64,000 nt of DNA from Gerris lacustris (lineage: Eukaryota; Arthropoda; Insecta; Hemiptera; Gerridae): the NCBI GenBank assembly GCA_951217055.1, contig CATNVA010000018.1, positions 1,550,001-1,614,000 on the forward strand, in the 5' to 3' direction. A program made the position numbers and the translations under genes. The notes below the pieces were generated by a model that did no database searches, was not told the DNA's origin, and worked only from the letters and a program-made list of their open reading frames with translations. This document shows positions 45,341 to 55,941 of this stretch, piece by piece. The first letter of the stretch is position 1. The number at the start of each line of letters is the position of its first letter.

Positions 45341-45715
45341 TGTATAATTGTCTAGTCCCTTATATACAATTAGTGATTTTATAAAATAATTATTTATTTA
45401 TAAACTTGTTTTATTTTTAATTTGTTTTGTCCTGTCTGTTACCAAGTTATAAAACTGTGATATGTCTGTTAAATTATTTAAATGTCAATAATTTTCGTTT
45501 CGTATTGTCTCATTAGCATGTAGTTAAGTAAATTAAAGAATAAATATTTTAAAATTACTTACCTGTAAGCAGTAATTTATGGATGTAATAGTTTTAAAAC
45601 TGTGAACATTTTGTGTCATTTCAATAATTGACGATTTACTATTGTACATAATGAAAAATTGTACTTAATGTAAATAAATGATCATTATCTTTATCTTTAT
45701 CTTTATCTTTATCTT

Positions 45716-45860
45716 TATCTTACGTTCTGACGTAACGATTTTTATAAAACTTCATACACATCGTCTTAAGTCTTAACAATTTAAACAGACTTGTAAAATT
45801 TCTACCTAATTAAAGCAGAACTTTTTGCGTAGTGAAGTTATATATTTTATAATGTTTTAA
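45716..45860 (+). repeat. family E copy 2, right part
   Basis: TATCTTACGTTCTGACGTAACG and the following sequence match 9807-9910. It is the continuation of 37135-37614 beyond the inserted LINE. Confidence 0.8.
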
Positions 45861-46100
45861 ATGGAGTCTGGCCAGGGAGCGAGGATTGGACGAATTAGGA
45901 CTATCTACACTACAACCATCTTCTCTAACTGTAAACCCATCACTTCACACTGTAAGATACTCACTTCAATGATAAAAAAAGTTTTTCTATTAATGTTACC
46001 TCAACTCCGCTATGTACAAATATTTAGCTACTTATAATTTTGTCTCTTTTCTAACTCCGCCATTTATAAGTGTAGTTATCATCGTATAATTGAAGTACAT

Positions 46101-46434
46101 TATAAGCCAAGTCCACACCAGTAGACACGTTGCGAGACATTTCTATAGACGGTCTCATTGACCGTCTATAGAAATGTCTCGCAACGTGTCTATAGACGTC
46201 TGCTGAGACCGTCTATTGCCTAGGTCTAGCGTCCATACTTGTAGACACGTTGCGCAACATGCCTAACGTTGCACCATGTCTACCATTTAGAATGGAAAAC
46301 CATTAACATGTGATTTTTGGTCTAGCAACGAGACCGTAGACGCCGTTTGTCTAGCCGATGTCTATAGACAAATCGCTAGACATGTCTGTGAGACCAAAAT
46401 CGCGCAACATGTCTACTAGTGTGCACAAGGCTTT
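46101..46434. mobile_element. MITE with GTAGACA-rich interior
   Basis: The left end TAAGCCAAGTCCACACCAGT mirrors the right end ACTAGTGTGCACAAGGCTTTA. The interior is built from repeats of TAGACATGTTGCG/ACACGTTGCG in both orientations. No coding sequence is present. The target duplication is not certain. Confidence 0.7.
46123..46191. repeat. perfect 32-bp-armed hairpin
   Basis: 46123-46154 and 46160-46191 are exact reverse complements around a 5-nt loop TCATT. Confidence 0.95.
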
Positions 46435-46469
46435 AGCAGTGTAATTTTATAAGTTATATTTAATGAAAA

Positions 46470-46660
46470 GCTCCTAAAGTTCCTAACGGGTGTCCCGCGA
46501 CACCACACATATTTTTTCATGTATGGGTCTGTGTGGCTTCGGCAACGACAGAGGCCGGGTTCGATTTCCCGCCGAGGAGAAGTCATTTTCATGATAAATT
46601 TGGATGCAATGTTCAATGATAATTAATTATGAACTCGTAAATGCGAAAGTTTGTCTGAGT
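46470..46660 (+). repeat. SINE-like repeat, copy 1
   Basis: It has a B-box-like GGGTTCGATTTCCC at 46557-46570 and a body with TATGAACTCGTAAATG and TTTGTCTGAGTTG shared with 47455-47645. No convincing A box is visible, so the tRNA origin is uncertain. Confidence 0.45.
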
Positions 46661-46734
46661 TGCTCGGACCGATTTCTTTTTTTTAGGTGTTGGTCAAAGG
46701 CTTGGCCTACAAGATAATCCGATATATTAGCATT

Positions 46735-46940
46735 AATGCCACCCATTCACGATCCGATTTGGTCGTACAACAAGACTCCGACGAGCTAATGTGGTACAAC
46801 AGTTGGACTGTGAGTGGGGTGGTTGGCAACAAGTCGTACGACTAGGTCGATTCGGATTCCCCGTGCATCCAACACGGATCCCACAAGCCACGCCCCCAAC
46901 CCGCGACCGACAAGTTGGACCGTGAATGGGTCTGTAGTAC
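46735..46940. mobile_element. short MITE-like element
   Basis: CCCATTCACGATCC near 46743 and GGACCGTGAATGGG near 46917 form terminal inverted repeats with one mismatch. A lone right end (CGGATCGTGAATGGGG) recurs at about 48938-48953. Confidence 0.6.
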
Positions 46941-47039
46941 GTCCCACGCTCCCAACATAACTACAAACCTTCCCCTGATGTATTTTTTAATGGTTTAATG
47001 TTTTGCTTTTTTTCGCTAGGAATTCTTTTTTCTATAATG

Positions 47040-47340
47040 AAACTATTAAAAGGCAAATAACCACTTTCTGTTTTTTACGTTCTCATATGAAAAGAAAGTA
47101 TTGCAATGGGGTGAAAATTCGATTTTGAGGTTTTTGATGAATTTACATATTTTGAGGGCCCTTATTAAACAATGACTGTCTGTCGTCTGTTGTGTAGACG
47201 CCTGGAGCCTAACTACTAGGCCGATTTTGACGAAATTTGCCATATATGTGTTCAGAAAAATCATACCCCGAGGTGAAATCGAAAAATCAATTTTACCTCC
47301 AAATTTAGATGAACTAGCCCCCAAAAACTCTAAAAAAAAC
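47040..47340 (+). repeat. decayed CTGTCTG-type repeat
   Basis: CTGTCTGTCGTCTG is followed by GGCCGATTTTGACGAAATTTG, the same order of motifs as in family T bodies, but the terminal hairpin is missing. Confidence 0.45.
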
Positions 47341-47454
47341 GTGATTTTTTTTTATACAATTTCGACGATTTAGATTATAAAAATTCTAAAATTTAAATAT
47401 GAATCTAACGATGTAAGCCTTTTCCCGGGAAAAATCTAGTTCCTCAGAAAATGG

Positions 47455-47645
47455 CTTTAAACGCGGAGGGAGAGAGTTTAGGTTCGATTCCCGTCTTAAG
47501 TTATTTTTTTGATAAAATGTTCAATAAAATTTAAATGTACCAACGAAAACGAAAACTAATAAATGGACACGCACTGGGCCATGAAATTATGAACTCGTAT
47601 ATATCAGAACGCTTGTCTGAGTTGTCTTTGACCGAATTTTTTACG
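47455..47645 (+). repeat. SINE-like repeat, copy 2
   Basis: AGGTTCGATTCCCG at 47481-47494 and the body TATGAACTCGTATAT...TTGTCTGAGTTG correspond to the copy at 46470. There is about 35 bp of extra sequence in the middle. Confidence 0.45.
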
Positions 47646-47740
47646 TTGTGTACAATTTATTTTTAAAAATAAATACACAAAAATATTTAAATTAAATTAT
47701 AGTTGCTTGATAGTACTTATTAAGGAAAAATATACTTTAA

Positions 47741-48662
47741 CCCTAGAACGCTAACCATATTTTTTAACCTCTTAAGACTAACCTTGAGTCAAATTGACTC
47801 CCAAATCTATTATACCCAGTTTTATTAAAATATAAAGGCCTAATATGTACAATATTTTTTTAACACGTTTTAGTGCTAGTTGAAGGGACACTTGGGTGCT
47901 ATGTTTCCCATAAAAAAACAATTTTTTCCTTTTAATTCCGGTTTTTCAATCTGGACTACTATTACATATCCTGTATTGTTATCTACCGGAGTGGTTTTAT
48001 TTACTTTTTTTTATGTAACTTTTTTCTTTCCTTTCCTTTGGTTTTTCTTTTCGTAAATTGTTTCAATTAATTTATCATTTTCCTCATCATCGCTGATGGG
48101 ATCATAAAAGGCATTTTCTATTTTCAAATCAGGGTCCAAATCACAACTGTCACCATTATTGTCGAATACGCACTTTTTCATAATCGGTATCTGACTCGGT
48201 CATTTCCTTCATCAAGTGATATGAGTTAGGACTTTATATGAGTTAGGCATATAACGACAAAAAAAATATAACAATTTATACTTATAAATGAATAAATTAC
48301 AATTATATTACCTTTAATTTGAAATAATTATTGAATTAAAAGTTATATAATATTTAATTTATAAGATTTAAAATGCCAAAATAAACAATAACACGACATA
48401 CTATTCTCAAAAATACTATTCTGCGTCAAAATGACCTACAAAAATTTTACGTGTAAGACTAAACAGGAGTCAAAATGACTCCGTGACTGCAGAAAAACAA
48501 ACGATATGTCCTCTTTAGAATCTGAATGTGGAACTGATAGAAGTGTAGAAGGGTCATTCATAGCATAGCTAAGAGGTGGGAGTTCTGTGTTTTACAGACA
48601 CCGTGCATTCGTAGTTGAAAAAAAAATGGGAGTCATTTTGACTCCAGGTTAGCTTTCTAGGG
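47741..48662 (-). mobile_element. piggyBac-type element, copy 2
   Basis: The ends CCCTAGAACGCTAACC and GGTTAGCTTTCTAGGG are flanked by TTAA at 47737-47740 and 48663-48666. Same deleted structure as 16090-17073 in the opposite orientation, about 60 bp shorter. The minus-strand N-terminal transposase frame (CDLDPDLKIENAFYDPISDD at about 48160-48090) is again cut after the acidic region. Confidence 0.9.
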
Positions 48663-48666
48663 TTAA

Positions 48667-49369
48667 ACGACGAACACAGTGTAATGATTCGTTGAAGTCA
48701 AAATGTAATGAACAAACGTGAACTTATTAAATTTAAGAAATTGCTAAAATATAGTGGTTAAGTAAGATTAAATTTAATAAATAATAGTTGTTAAATCAGT
48801 AGGTACTTATTAAATGAAGAATTTAATCATGAAGTTATAAGAACGCTCTAGTTTAATTCCAGAAGTGAGACTGAGGTTGGATGTCTCGTAGGACCGTGTG
48901 TGGGGTAGATCCGATCGCTGCATCCGACGGTGATGTATCGGATCGTGAATGGGGGGTTTAAGATTCGTAGCAAGCAGCAGTTCCGCGCAGGGAGCTGCTT
49001 TAAGCCTGGTAATTATACAAATCAATATTATATTACCAAAAAAAATTATAAGCATGCAATAATGGACCAATTTTAGAGCACATGCCTTAGTGAAGGGTGG
49101 ATAAGGGATTAAAAACAGAAAATCAAGCCGAACAAAGTGCATTTTATTAAGTTTATTTTCAAACATTAACAAACCTAAGGGGGTTCCAAAAGGATTACAG
49201 GTTTTAATGCACCTAAAACAAAAAAAATTAAATGAAACAAACCAAAAAATATAAATAAATAAACCCTGATGGATTAAGAGATAATATTATAATGTAATTA
49301 TAATTGATGTAGAATAATAATGAAACATCAGTAAATTGATATAAGGAAAACATATTTATTATAAATGCA
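48667..49369. other. no recognised gene
   Basis: It contains the lone MITE end at 48938 and otherwise AT-rich sequence. Confidence 0.4.
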
Positions 49370-49690
49370 TACGCGAGTTATATTCAAGTAAACTGCTGAA
49401 GTGAGTAACACATTGATACACCTACAAACACACACAAACACAGTATAATCATGACTTGAGCACTAATTCATATTATATATAAGCCAGCCACACCCAGAGC
49501 TGAGCGCATTTCATTTACTTACTTTCTGCCATTTGTATAATTTTAAATCTTACTCTCTGTTAGTGTTGTCTCCAGTAGGATTTTTGAGGCAATTTGTGTA
49601 GTTGTTAAATTGTATTGTTTATCTCAAAATAAACATTTTTAAAAATATTCAGCTGTAGTAAGTGAATTCAACTCGCGTTATTATCAACAC
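49370..49690 (+). repeat. LTR-like segment, copy 2
   Basis: Homologous to 22990-23290. Starts with CGCGAGTTATATTCAAG, has a TATATAAGCCAGCCACACCC promoter-like block at 49475-49495, and ends near AACTCGCGTTA, so short inverted ends CGCGAGTT/AACTCGCG are visible. No adjoining gag or pol is seen, so it would be a solo LTR. Confidence 0.5.
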
Positions 49691-50065
49691 AGAGCTAGCG
49701 AGCACTTTGGTCTTTCAAACAAATCTCAATCATTACGCAATTTTTAGTTATCGTACATTTAGTGTTGATATGAAAAAGTAATTAATTATTGAAAACATTT
49801 AAATATTTATAATAGCATTCCACATGTCATAGTCGCCCTAAGCAGACACACACACAGCTTCAGATACTTGACAATAGGTGAACCGGACCTCATTAGTTTA
49901 TTAGTTAGTAAGATACAAACTGTCAGCGAGGACGCCATAAAATATTACACAAATCTAAATGCAGAACATTAACACTTTAGAAGATATTACGCTTACAAAC
50001 ATGATAAAAGTCCCACAGTCAGTTGACCATATCATGATTACCCCAAAACTATCAAATGTATACAC

Positions 50066-51109
50066 ATGAATATAAGAAGCTTAAATAAGAACTTTGACGA
50101 ATTTACCCTAAAATTAGAACAAATGAAAAGCAGTTTTGATTTGATAATACTAACCGAAGCTAGAATTAAGAACATTTATGTAAATTTATTTAATATTAAC
50201 GGCTATAACTTAATTAAAACCTCCAATAATTTCAATCAGAATAGTGGAATTGTGATGTTGGTTAGGAAAGAAATAATGGATAACACAATATGGAAAGAAA
50301 TAATGGATAACACAATATGGAAAGAAATAGAATTAACCCAGTGTAATTGTATTGAAGTTACAATACAAAACAGCAATATACAACTACTTACATTTTATAG
50401 ATCACCAAATAGCGACATAAAAGTATTCATTGATGAATTTAGAAATCTCTTAATGGAAAGAAAACATACGCAAGTTATAATAATAGGTGATATCAATATA
50501 GATATAAACCAACATAACGAACTAACAAAAAATGAAGAATTTTACTTGGACATCATGACTGAAAATATACTTTTAAGTCTAATAAACGATTATACTAGAG
50601 TCACCCAATATAGCAAAACAACCATAGACCATTTATTTGTCACGGACAGACTGATAGAAAAGATTAAAGCAGTGGTTTTAAAAACGAGTATTACTGATCA
50701 CTTTTCTATTATTTTTAGTATTAACATAAATAATGAGAAATTAATAAATAATAATAAATTTAAACAACCGACTACTTATGAAACAATCAATTATTAGAAT
50801 TTAAAGAAGTTACTTGCCTTGGAAAAATGGACTGATTGTACTATCGAAAATGACATTAATACCGCAACAAACAATTTTGTTTCTAAGCTAACAGAGAATA
50901 TGCAAGTTGCCACTGAAATAAAAAAAATCCACCCACCATCGCGTAAATACAGAAAATTACAACCATGGATCACCCACGGCCTTGTGGTTTCCATAAGAAA
51001 AAAAGAAAAACATATAAAAAAAGCTTTAAGACAAGTAAACAATAAAAAATTACAAACTTATTTTAAAAAATATACCCAAAAGTTGAATTCCTTGATAAAA
51101 AAAAACTAA
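50066..51109 (+). pseudogene. LINE AP endonuclease (50-kb LINE)
   Basis: Starts MNIRSLNKNFDEFTLKLEQM and shows all endonuclease motifs: IILTEARI, LLTFYRSPNSDI, IIIGDINIDI, TTIDHLFVTD and SITDHFSIIF. The stop at 50797 is followed in another frame by the linker to RT (RKYRKLQPWITHGLVVSIRK). A 27-bp in-frame tandem duplication at 50268-50321 repeats IMDNTIWKE between the TE and GDxN motifs; apart from that the domain looks complete. The upstream frame near 49990-50066 (QSVDHIMITPKLS) may be the true start of ORF2, out of phase by one base. Confidence 0.85.
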
Positions 51110-51152
51110 AAAAGACTATTACGGCCAGAAAATAGAGAAATGTGAAAATGAC

Positions 51153-52928
51153 ATGTCTAAAATATGGAAGGAAGTTAATCAATTAACATTCAGAAAACAA
51201 AAAGAGAAAGTGGTATTCAAAGAAATAAAGGATATTGACGGTACAATAATCGACACCATACGTGACCCAATAAAAGGAGCCGATGCTATGTGTAAATATT
51301 TCACAACCATAGGACAAGAAATGGCAAATTGTTTACCGAAAAAGACAAATGAAACGACAGTAGGAGACAAAAAAATTGATGAGAGATGGAGTAAGATAGA
51401 CTTTATCACTGAAAAAGATGTAATAGAGGCTGTCAACCAGCTAAGAGGTGGCTCTTCACCGGGACATGACGGAATCACAGTTTCCATTTTAAAGAGAATA
51501 ATTAACTCACTAAAAACGCCATTATTACACATTGCTAAATTAAGCTTTGAGCAGGGCCTTTTTCCTGACATATAAAAATTGCTGTAATTTATCCTATTCA
51601 CAAAAATGGACCCTCTAATCAACAAATTACAAATCCATCTCGCTAGTTTCAAACAATGCAAAAATTCTGGAAAAAACAGCGAAAACGCATCTTAACAAAT
51701 TAATACAGACTTATAAAATATTATCCAATAACCAGTTCGGTTTTTTAAATGGTTTAAATACTCAAGACGCTATAAATAAAGTATCGACATTTATAACAGA
51801 AAGTTTGGACAGAAACAAAAAACCTATTGTACATAGACCTTACGAAAGCTTTCGACAGTGTTTCACATAGTAAATTAATTAAAGCATTGAAAGACATAGG
51901 AATATATGGTACTATGCTAAGATGGTTCCGAAGTTATTTAAGTAACAGATTATACAGAGTTAAACTAAACAATACATTAGGAAATAGCTTTACATCCACT
52001 TATTCGATTCCACAAGGCACTGTCCTTGGTCCCTTAATGTTCATTATCTATATAAACTCCATTTTTAAAATAGTTACAAACTCTTCATTGATAGGATTTG
52101 CAGATGATCTAGTTTTGCTATGTGAGTCTGAACATTATATACAAACGGCAACACTTATTCAAAATGACCTACAACGAATAATACAATGGTTTGAATTCAA
52201 TGAATTAACTATAAGTGTAAAAAAAAACATGTGCAATGACTTACTCGTTGCATAGAAGTACATTACCTCAAATCCCAAAATTAATAGTACATAACAAAAA
52301 TTGCCAATTACCACACTGCCAGTGCCCACGTATTGAGTGGGTCTCCACAGTTAAATATTTGGGAGTCACTATCGATAACTGTTTAAATTGGAAGGCTCAT
52401 ATTAATAAGTTGAATACAAAATTACGCGCGCTAACATTTATATTCATGAAACTAAAAATGTATCTAAGTATCTCACAGTTGAGAGTCTTGTATTATGGCA
52501 TTGTTGACTCCATAATACAGTATGGACTTCTTACTTGGGGATCAGCTTGTGACACTATCAAGGAAACAATATTTTTAAAGCAAAAAGCAATTTTAAGAAT
52601 AATTTTAAATAAAAAACTAATAGAACATTCAAAGCCACTATTTAAGCAGCTCTCGATACTGACTCTTAAACAGATATATAATTATAAATGTATAACCCAC
52701 CTTAAGGAAGGGAAACATAACATAAAAAGAATTGACCATGCAATTATGACTAGAGGTCAAATCAGAGGAAATTACATAGTACCAGCTCTCAGAACCTCTA
52801 TGGCCCAAAGACACTGGACCTATTGCGCAATAATACTGTTCAATCAACTACCTGATGAACTTAAAAACATAAAATCCTTGGTACTATTCAAAACTAAAAT
52901 AAGAAAATATGTTGCCGACATACTCTAG
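51153..52928 (+). pseudogene. LINE reverse transcriptase (50-kb LINE)
   Basis: From 51153 the frame carries the pre-RT region and GGSSPGHDGITVSILKR. After frameshifts at 51576-51826 (containing NNQFGFLNGLNTQDAINK) it resumes with YIDLTKAFDSVSHSKL (A), YSIPQGTVLGPLMF (B) and IGFADDLVLLCES (C), shifts again near 52230, and continues with KYLGVTIDNCLNWKAHINK, the YGLLTWGSACD block and LFNQLPDELKNI to a stop at 52928. Three or four single-base changes separate it from an open frame, so it is fairly young. Motif style matches the 24-30 kb LINE. Confidence 0.9.
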
Positions 52929-53191
52929 ATTTATAATTATACTTTAGCTATTAAGATAAACTAAAATAAAAATAAAAATTAAAGTATATAGTAATGTATA
53001 TAGTCATTATCATTACTATAAATAACTAAAACTATAAAAACTAAAATAATATATAATAAAATAAATGTATAATTAAAACTAAAATAAATATATAATTATG
53101 TAAAATAACTAATTCTTTATAATTAATAATTAATTCTTTTAAAATAATTATTGTTGTACAATGTAATATACATAACAAACTGTGTAAACTC

Positions 53192-53232
53192 TCTCTCCAC
53201 AGCTCAGGACTCCATGTTCTCTAGTGGAGAGA
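53192..53232 (+). repeat. conserved LINE 3' UTR hairpin
   Basis: TCTCTCCAC (53192-53200) pairs with GTGGAGAGA (53224-53232). The same hairpin with a similar loop lies at 55773-55813, and half of it at about 59168-59190. Confidence 0.8.
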
Positions 53233-53639
53233 TAACCTAATGTAGTATTAAATTGTTAAATCAGCAAAAAAGATAACTCGATGTAATGGAATATTATTAT
53301 GTTGTATTTTTTTTATTCAATAAAGGTAAATTAAAAAAAAATAAATAAAAAAATAAAAAAAATAATAAAATAAAATTGAATACAGTTGGCTCTTAATTTG
53401 TAGTTAAGTGTTTAATATGAGCTCCCCAACCATATAAGGACCCTTCAATATATAACTCCCCCTGACATGTAATATAACTTCGTTTCCAGCCCCCCCCCCC
53501 CCTCTCCACCTTCCATCAACAATTTAATCAACCCCCTAAACTTGAAAACAAATTGTAAATAACTCCACTTGGAGGGGTTCAGAGCGAATAAAAAGTTTCG
53601 GAAAAAGCGGAATATAAAACAAACGGGTCAAGTGTGTGC

Positions 53640-54241
53640 TAGTCAGCACACAGCGAGGGTCCGTAGGCCACACTATATTATAGTGTTTAACTGTAAAGTG
53701 TATAAACAGTATTTTTTTTAAAATGCTAAAAAGCTTACTTTGAACTATTCTAAGGGTCTGATATTCTCAAAACACACTCTGATAAAGTATTTTTTGGCCA
53801 CTGAACCGGACTACAACCATATAAATACATCGAAAAGACCATAATTATAAAAAGACGTATTTTGTCAATAAAAAATAAAATAATATTTTTTTCGAAATTT
53901 CCAATAAGTGGTATCTTCTTCTTCTCGAAGATTGTTCAGGATTTTTTTCAGATTCTTCGCACTTCACATAAGCTAGATAAAGGGGGGGGGGGGACACGTT
54001 TCACACCCGCTTCAAACTCGCCTACGCTCGCCCTATCAAAGTTATAACCAAAGAATTATATATTTTTGTAATCAGCTCAACGTACCCTTTCATATGATAC
54101 CCCTCACTGTGTCAAAAAAAGTTGTAAAATTTTTAACCCTGAAGTTTTTTTGCCCTAATTTTTATGAAAAATATTTTTTTTAAGTCACTATATTTTTCAC
54201 GCAGGAAAATATAAGGGTCCTTGGTTTTGCCTACGGACCCT
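53640..54241. repeat. AGGGTCCGTAGGC-ended repeat
   Basis: AGGGTCCGTAGGC (53655-53668 region) and GCCTACGGACCCT (about 54228-54240) are inverted ends. The interior is AT-rich with a G run near 53983. Similar in style to family H (GGGTTTCG ends) but not clearly the same family. Confidence 0.55.
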
Positions 54242-54452
54242 AATAACCACTCAGCGTCACTTCATGCACTACTGAGATAGGCAGTCAAGTTTTTCAAGAG
54301 GTACAAGAAATATAACCTTGACAACAAATCCTGTAGTCTCATTATAGTAGAGAACCTGATTTCAAGTTCATTTAGGGTGTCGTAGCTTACTAAGAATATA
54401 CGTTATCTTAATATGAAATTAAATTGTTGCTTTACTCCCCTACATTAATTAT

Positions 54453-54557
<105 letters not shown>

Positions 54558-55147
54558 AGCTCTAAATTCAGGGTGGATAACTTTTGGTGGGCTAAAACCC
54601 ACGATTATTTTGCACATTTTTCGGTTTTTCACGTATAACTTAAAAACGGCTGGTCCAGTCGACAAAATAGTTCTATTTCAAATGCACTAGTCAAATTTAT
54701 TTCTACTACAATTTCTACCGGTTCTACAGAATTTTGAAAATTGCTAAAATTTTCCAAAATTGCAAAAAACTCATATTTTTAAGCTTTTAAATATTGAACT
54801 CCTTTGTAATGTCGGTCTAAGGCTTTTAAAAAATCTCCAAAAGTCTTAAATCGCTTTTAGAAAGGTGTGGTTGGGTCGAGGGAATGTTTCAGGGGAGGGG
54901 GGAGTTTGTGAGGGTGGGGGGGGGGTTTAAGTAAGTAACGCAACAAATATTCAATTTTTGCAGCATAAATCGCAGTCCATTCACGACTTTTGCTGTGTCA
55001 AATTTATTTTGATGATACGGAGGGGGGTAAGAGGTTTAGGAACCTAGTACCGGCGCAACATTTAAAAATACCTGAGAGAAATTAAATACAAACAAATCAG
55101 TTTCAGACCATTCTGAAACCAAATCCGTAAAAAAAACCAGATATATC

Positions 55148-55767
55148 TTGTGTATGTTTGTATGTATATTTTTGTGTGTTTGACAAAATATTGTGTGCAC
55201 CAGCCAGGCGCTTTAAATTCTAAACCTATTTGCGTGTGCTGTGCTTCCTACTTAATCGATAGCTTTCGGTCTATAGATGATCATCAATTTGAAGAAGATG
55301 AATTGGAAAGCGCAGTATAATTAAAATTGACTTTAACACTAGTTCTAAGGGCATCCCCTGAAATTACATACCAATATGTAATACTTCTTAATAATCTGCT
55401 TTGCTTATTTTACAGGTAATTCTGTTTTTTGTGCATTTTTCGTATATATTCTTAGTATAATCGTTTGTTTATTTGTGACAGCGATCTCAGTAAATGTGTA
55501 GTGATAATCATTTAAGAGACAATTGTTAAAGAAAGAGGATAAAAACCTTGTTAGAGAGCAGCAAGCAACAAAGGTCAAAAAATCATCAACTGTGCCTGCG
55601 AGCTCAACTCGTTTAAAAATTGATGCTTTCAATTTTAAAGAGAAATGTTTTTTATGTGGGAAATTGTTCTCAGACGAATTTAAACAACGACTCTACAGCA
55701 AGCCAGATGATAGAATGTTCGACATCCACAATGTGATGAACCTCGAGGTGAAAGAGAGAATTATGAA
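55148..55767 (+). pseudogene. unrecognised cysteine-containing coding sequence, left arm
   Basis: Two segments carry coding-like sequence. 55181-55320 reads CLTKYCVHQPGALNSKPICV and then CCASYLIDSFRSIDDHQFEE, ending at a stop. 55523-55767, in another frame, reads IDAFNFKEKCFLCGKLFSDE with a C-x-x-C pair and FDIHNVMNLEVKERI. Between them is AT-rich sequence that could be an intron (TTTTACAGGTAATTC near 55411). The C-x-x-C block followed by a V-x-x-LxxxERI helix occurs in uncharacterised transposon-associated proteins I cannot name. The second segment is cut at 55768 by a LINE 3' fragment. The inverted copy is at 57867-58658. Confidence 0.5.
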
Positions 55768-55770
55768 TTA

Positions 55771-55940
55771 TTTCTCTCCACAGCTCAGGGCTCCACGTTC
55801 TTTAGTGGAGAGATAAACTTCTATAGTCCTAAAATGTAAAATTAAAAAAAAAAAAAAATACTCATAGAATTAGATAAATTATGTAATAAATATTATTTAT
55901 GTATTATTATGTTTATTCAATGTAATTAAAAATAAAAAAA
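55771..55940 (+). mobile_element. LINE 3' end fragment
   Basis: Matches the 3' region of the LINE at 49980-53340, starting at the conserved hairpin. It contains an A15 run at about 55843 and ends in an A-rich stretch. It is inserted in the left-arm coding sequence. Confidence 0.8.
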
Positions 55941-55941
55941 T

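Larger units (their letters stand above)
37615..45715 (+). mobile_element. 8.1-kb non-LTR retrotransposon with nested inserts
   Basis: Flanked by a 9-bp target duplication TATCTTACG (37606-37614, 45716-45724), and ending in a (TATCTT)n tail at 45686-45715. It contains a 5'-truncated ORF1 with an esterase-like domain and an ORF2 with endonuclease and RT. The RT is split by a 4.1-kb TIR element at 40158-44288. Without that insert the LINE is about 4.0 kb. Confidence 0.9.
49980..53340 (+). mobile_element. LINE with nearly complete ORF2
   Basis: ORF2 runs from about 50066 to 52928 with only a few frameshifts, followed by a 400-bp 3' region containing a conserved hairpin and an A-rich end. ORF1 is not recognisable. 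3' end fragments of the same family occur at 55771 and 59165. Confidence 0.85.

Noticed and set aside
50794..51661. Minus-strand frames opposite the LINE at 50-53 kb
   Set aside because: They are antisense shadows of the endonuclease and RT reading frames.
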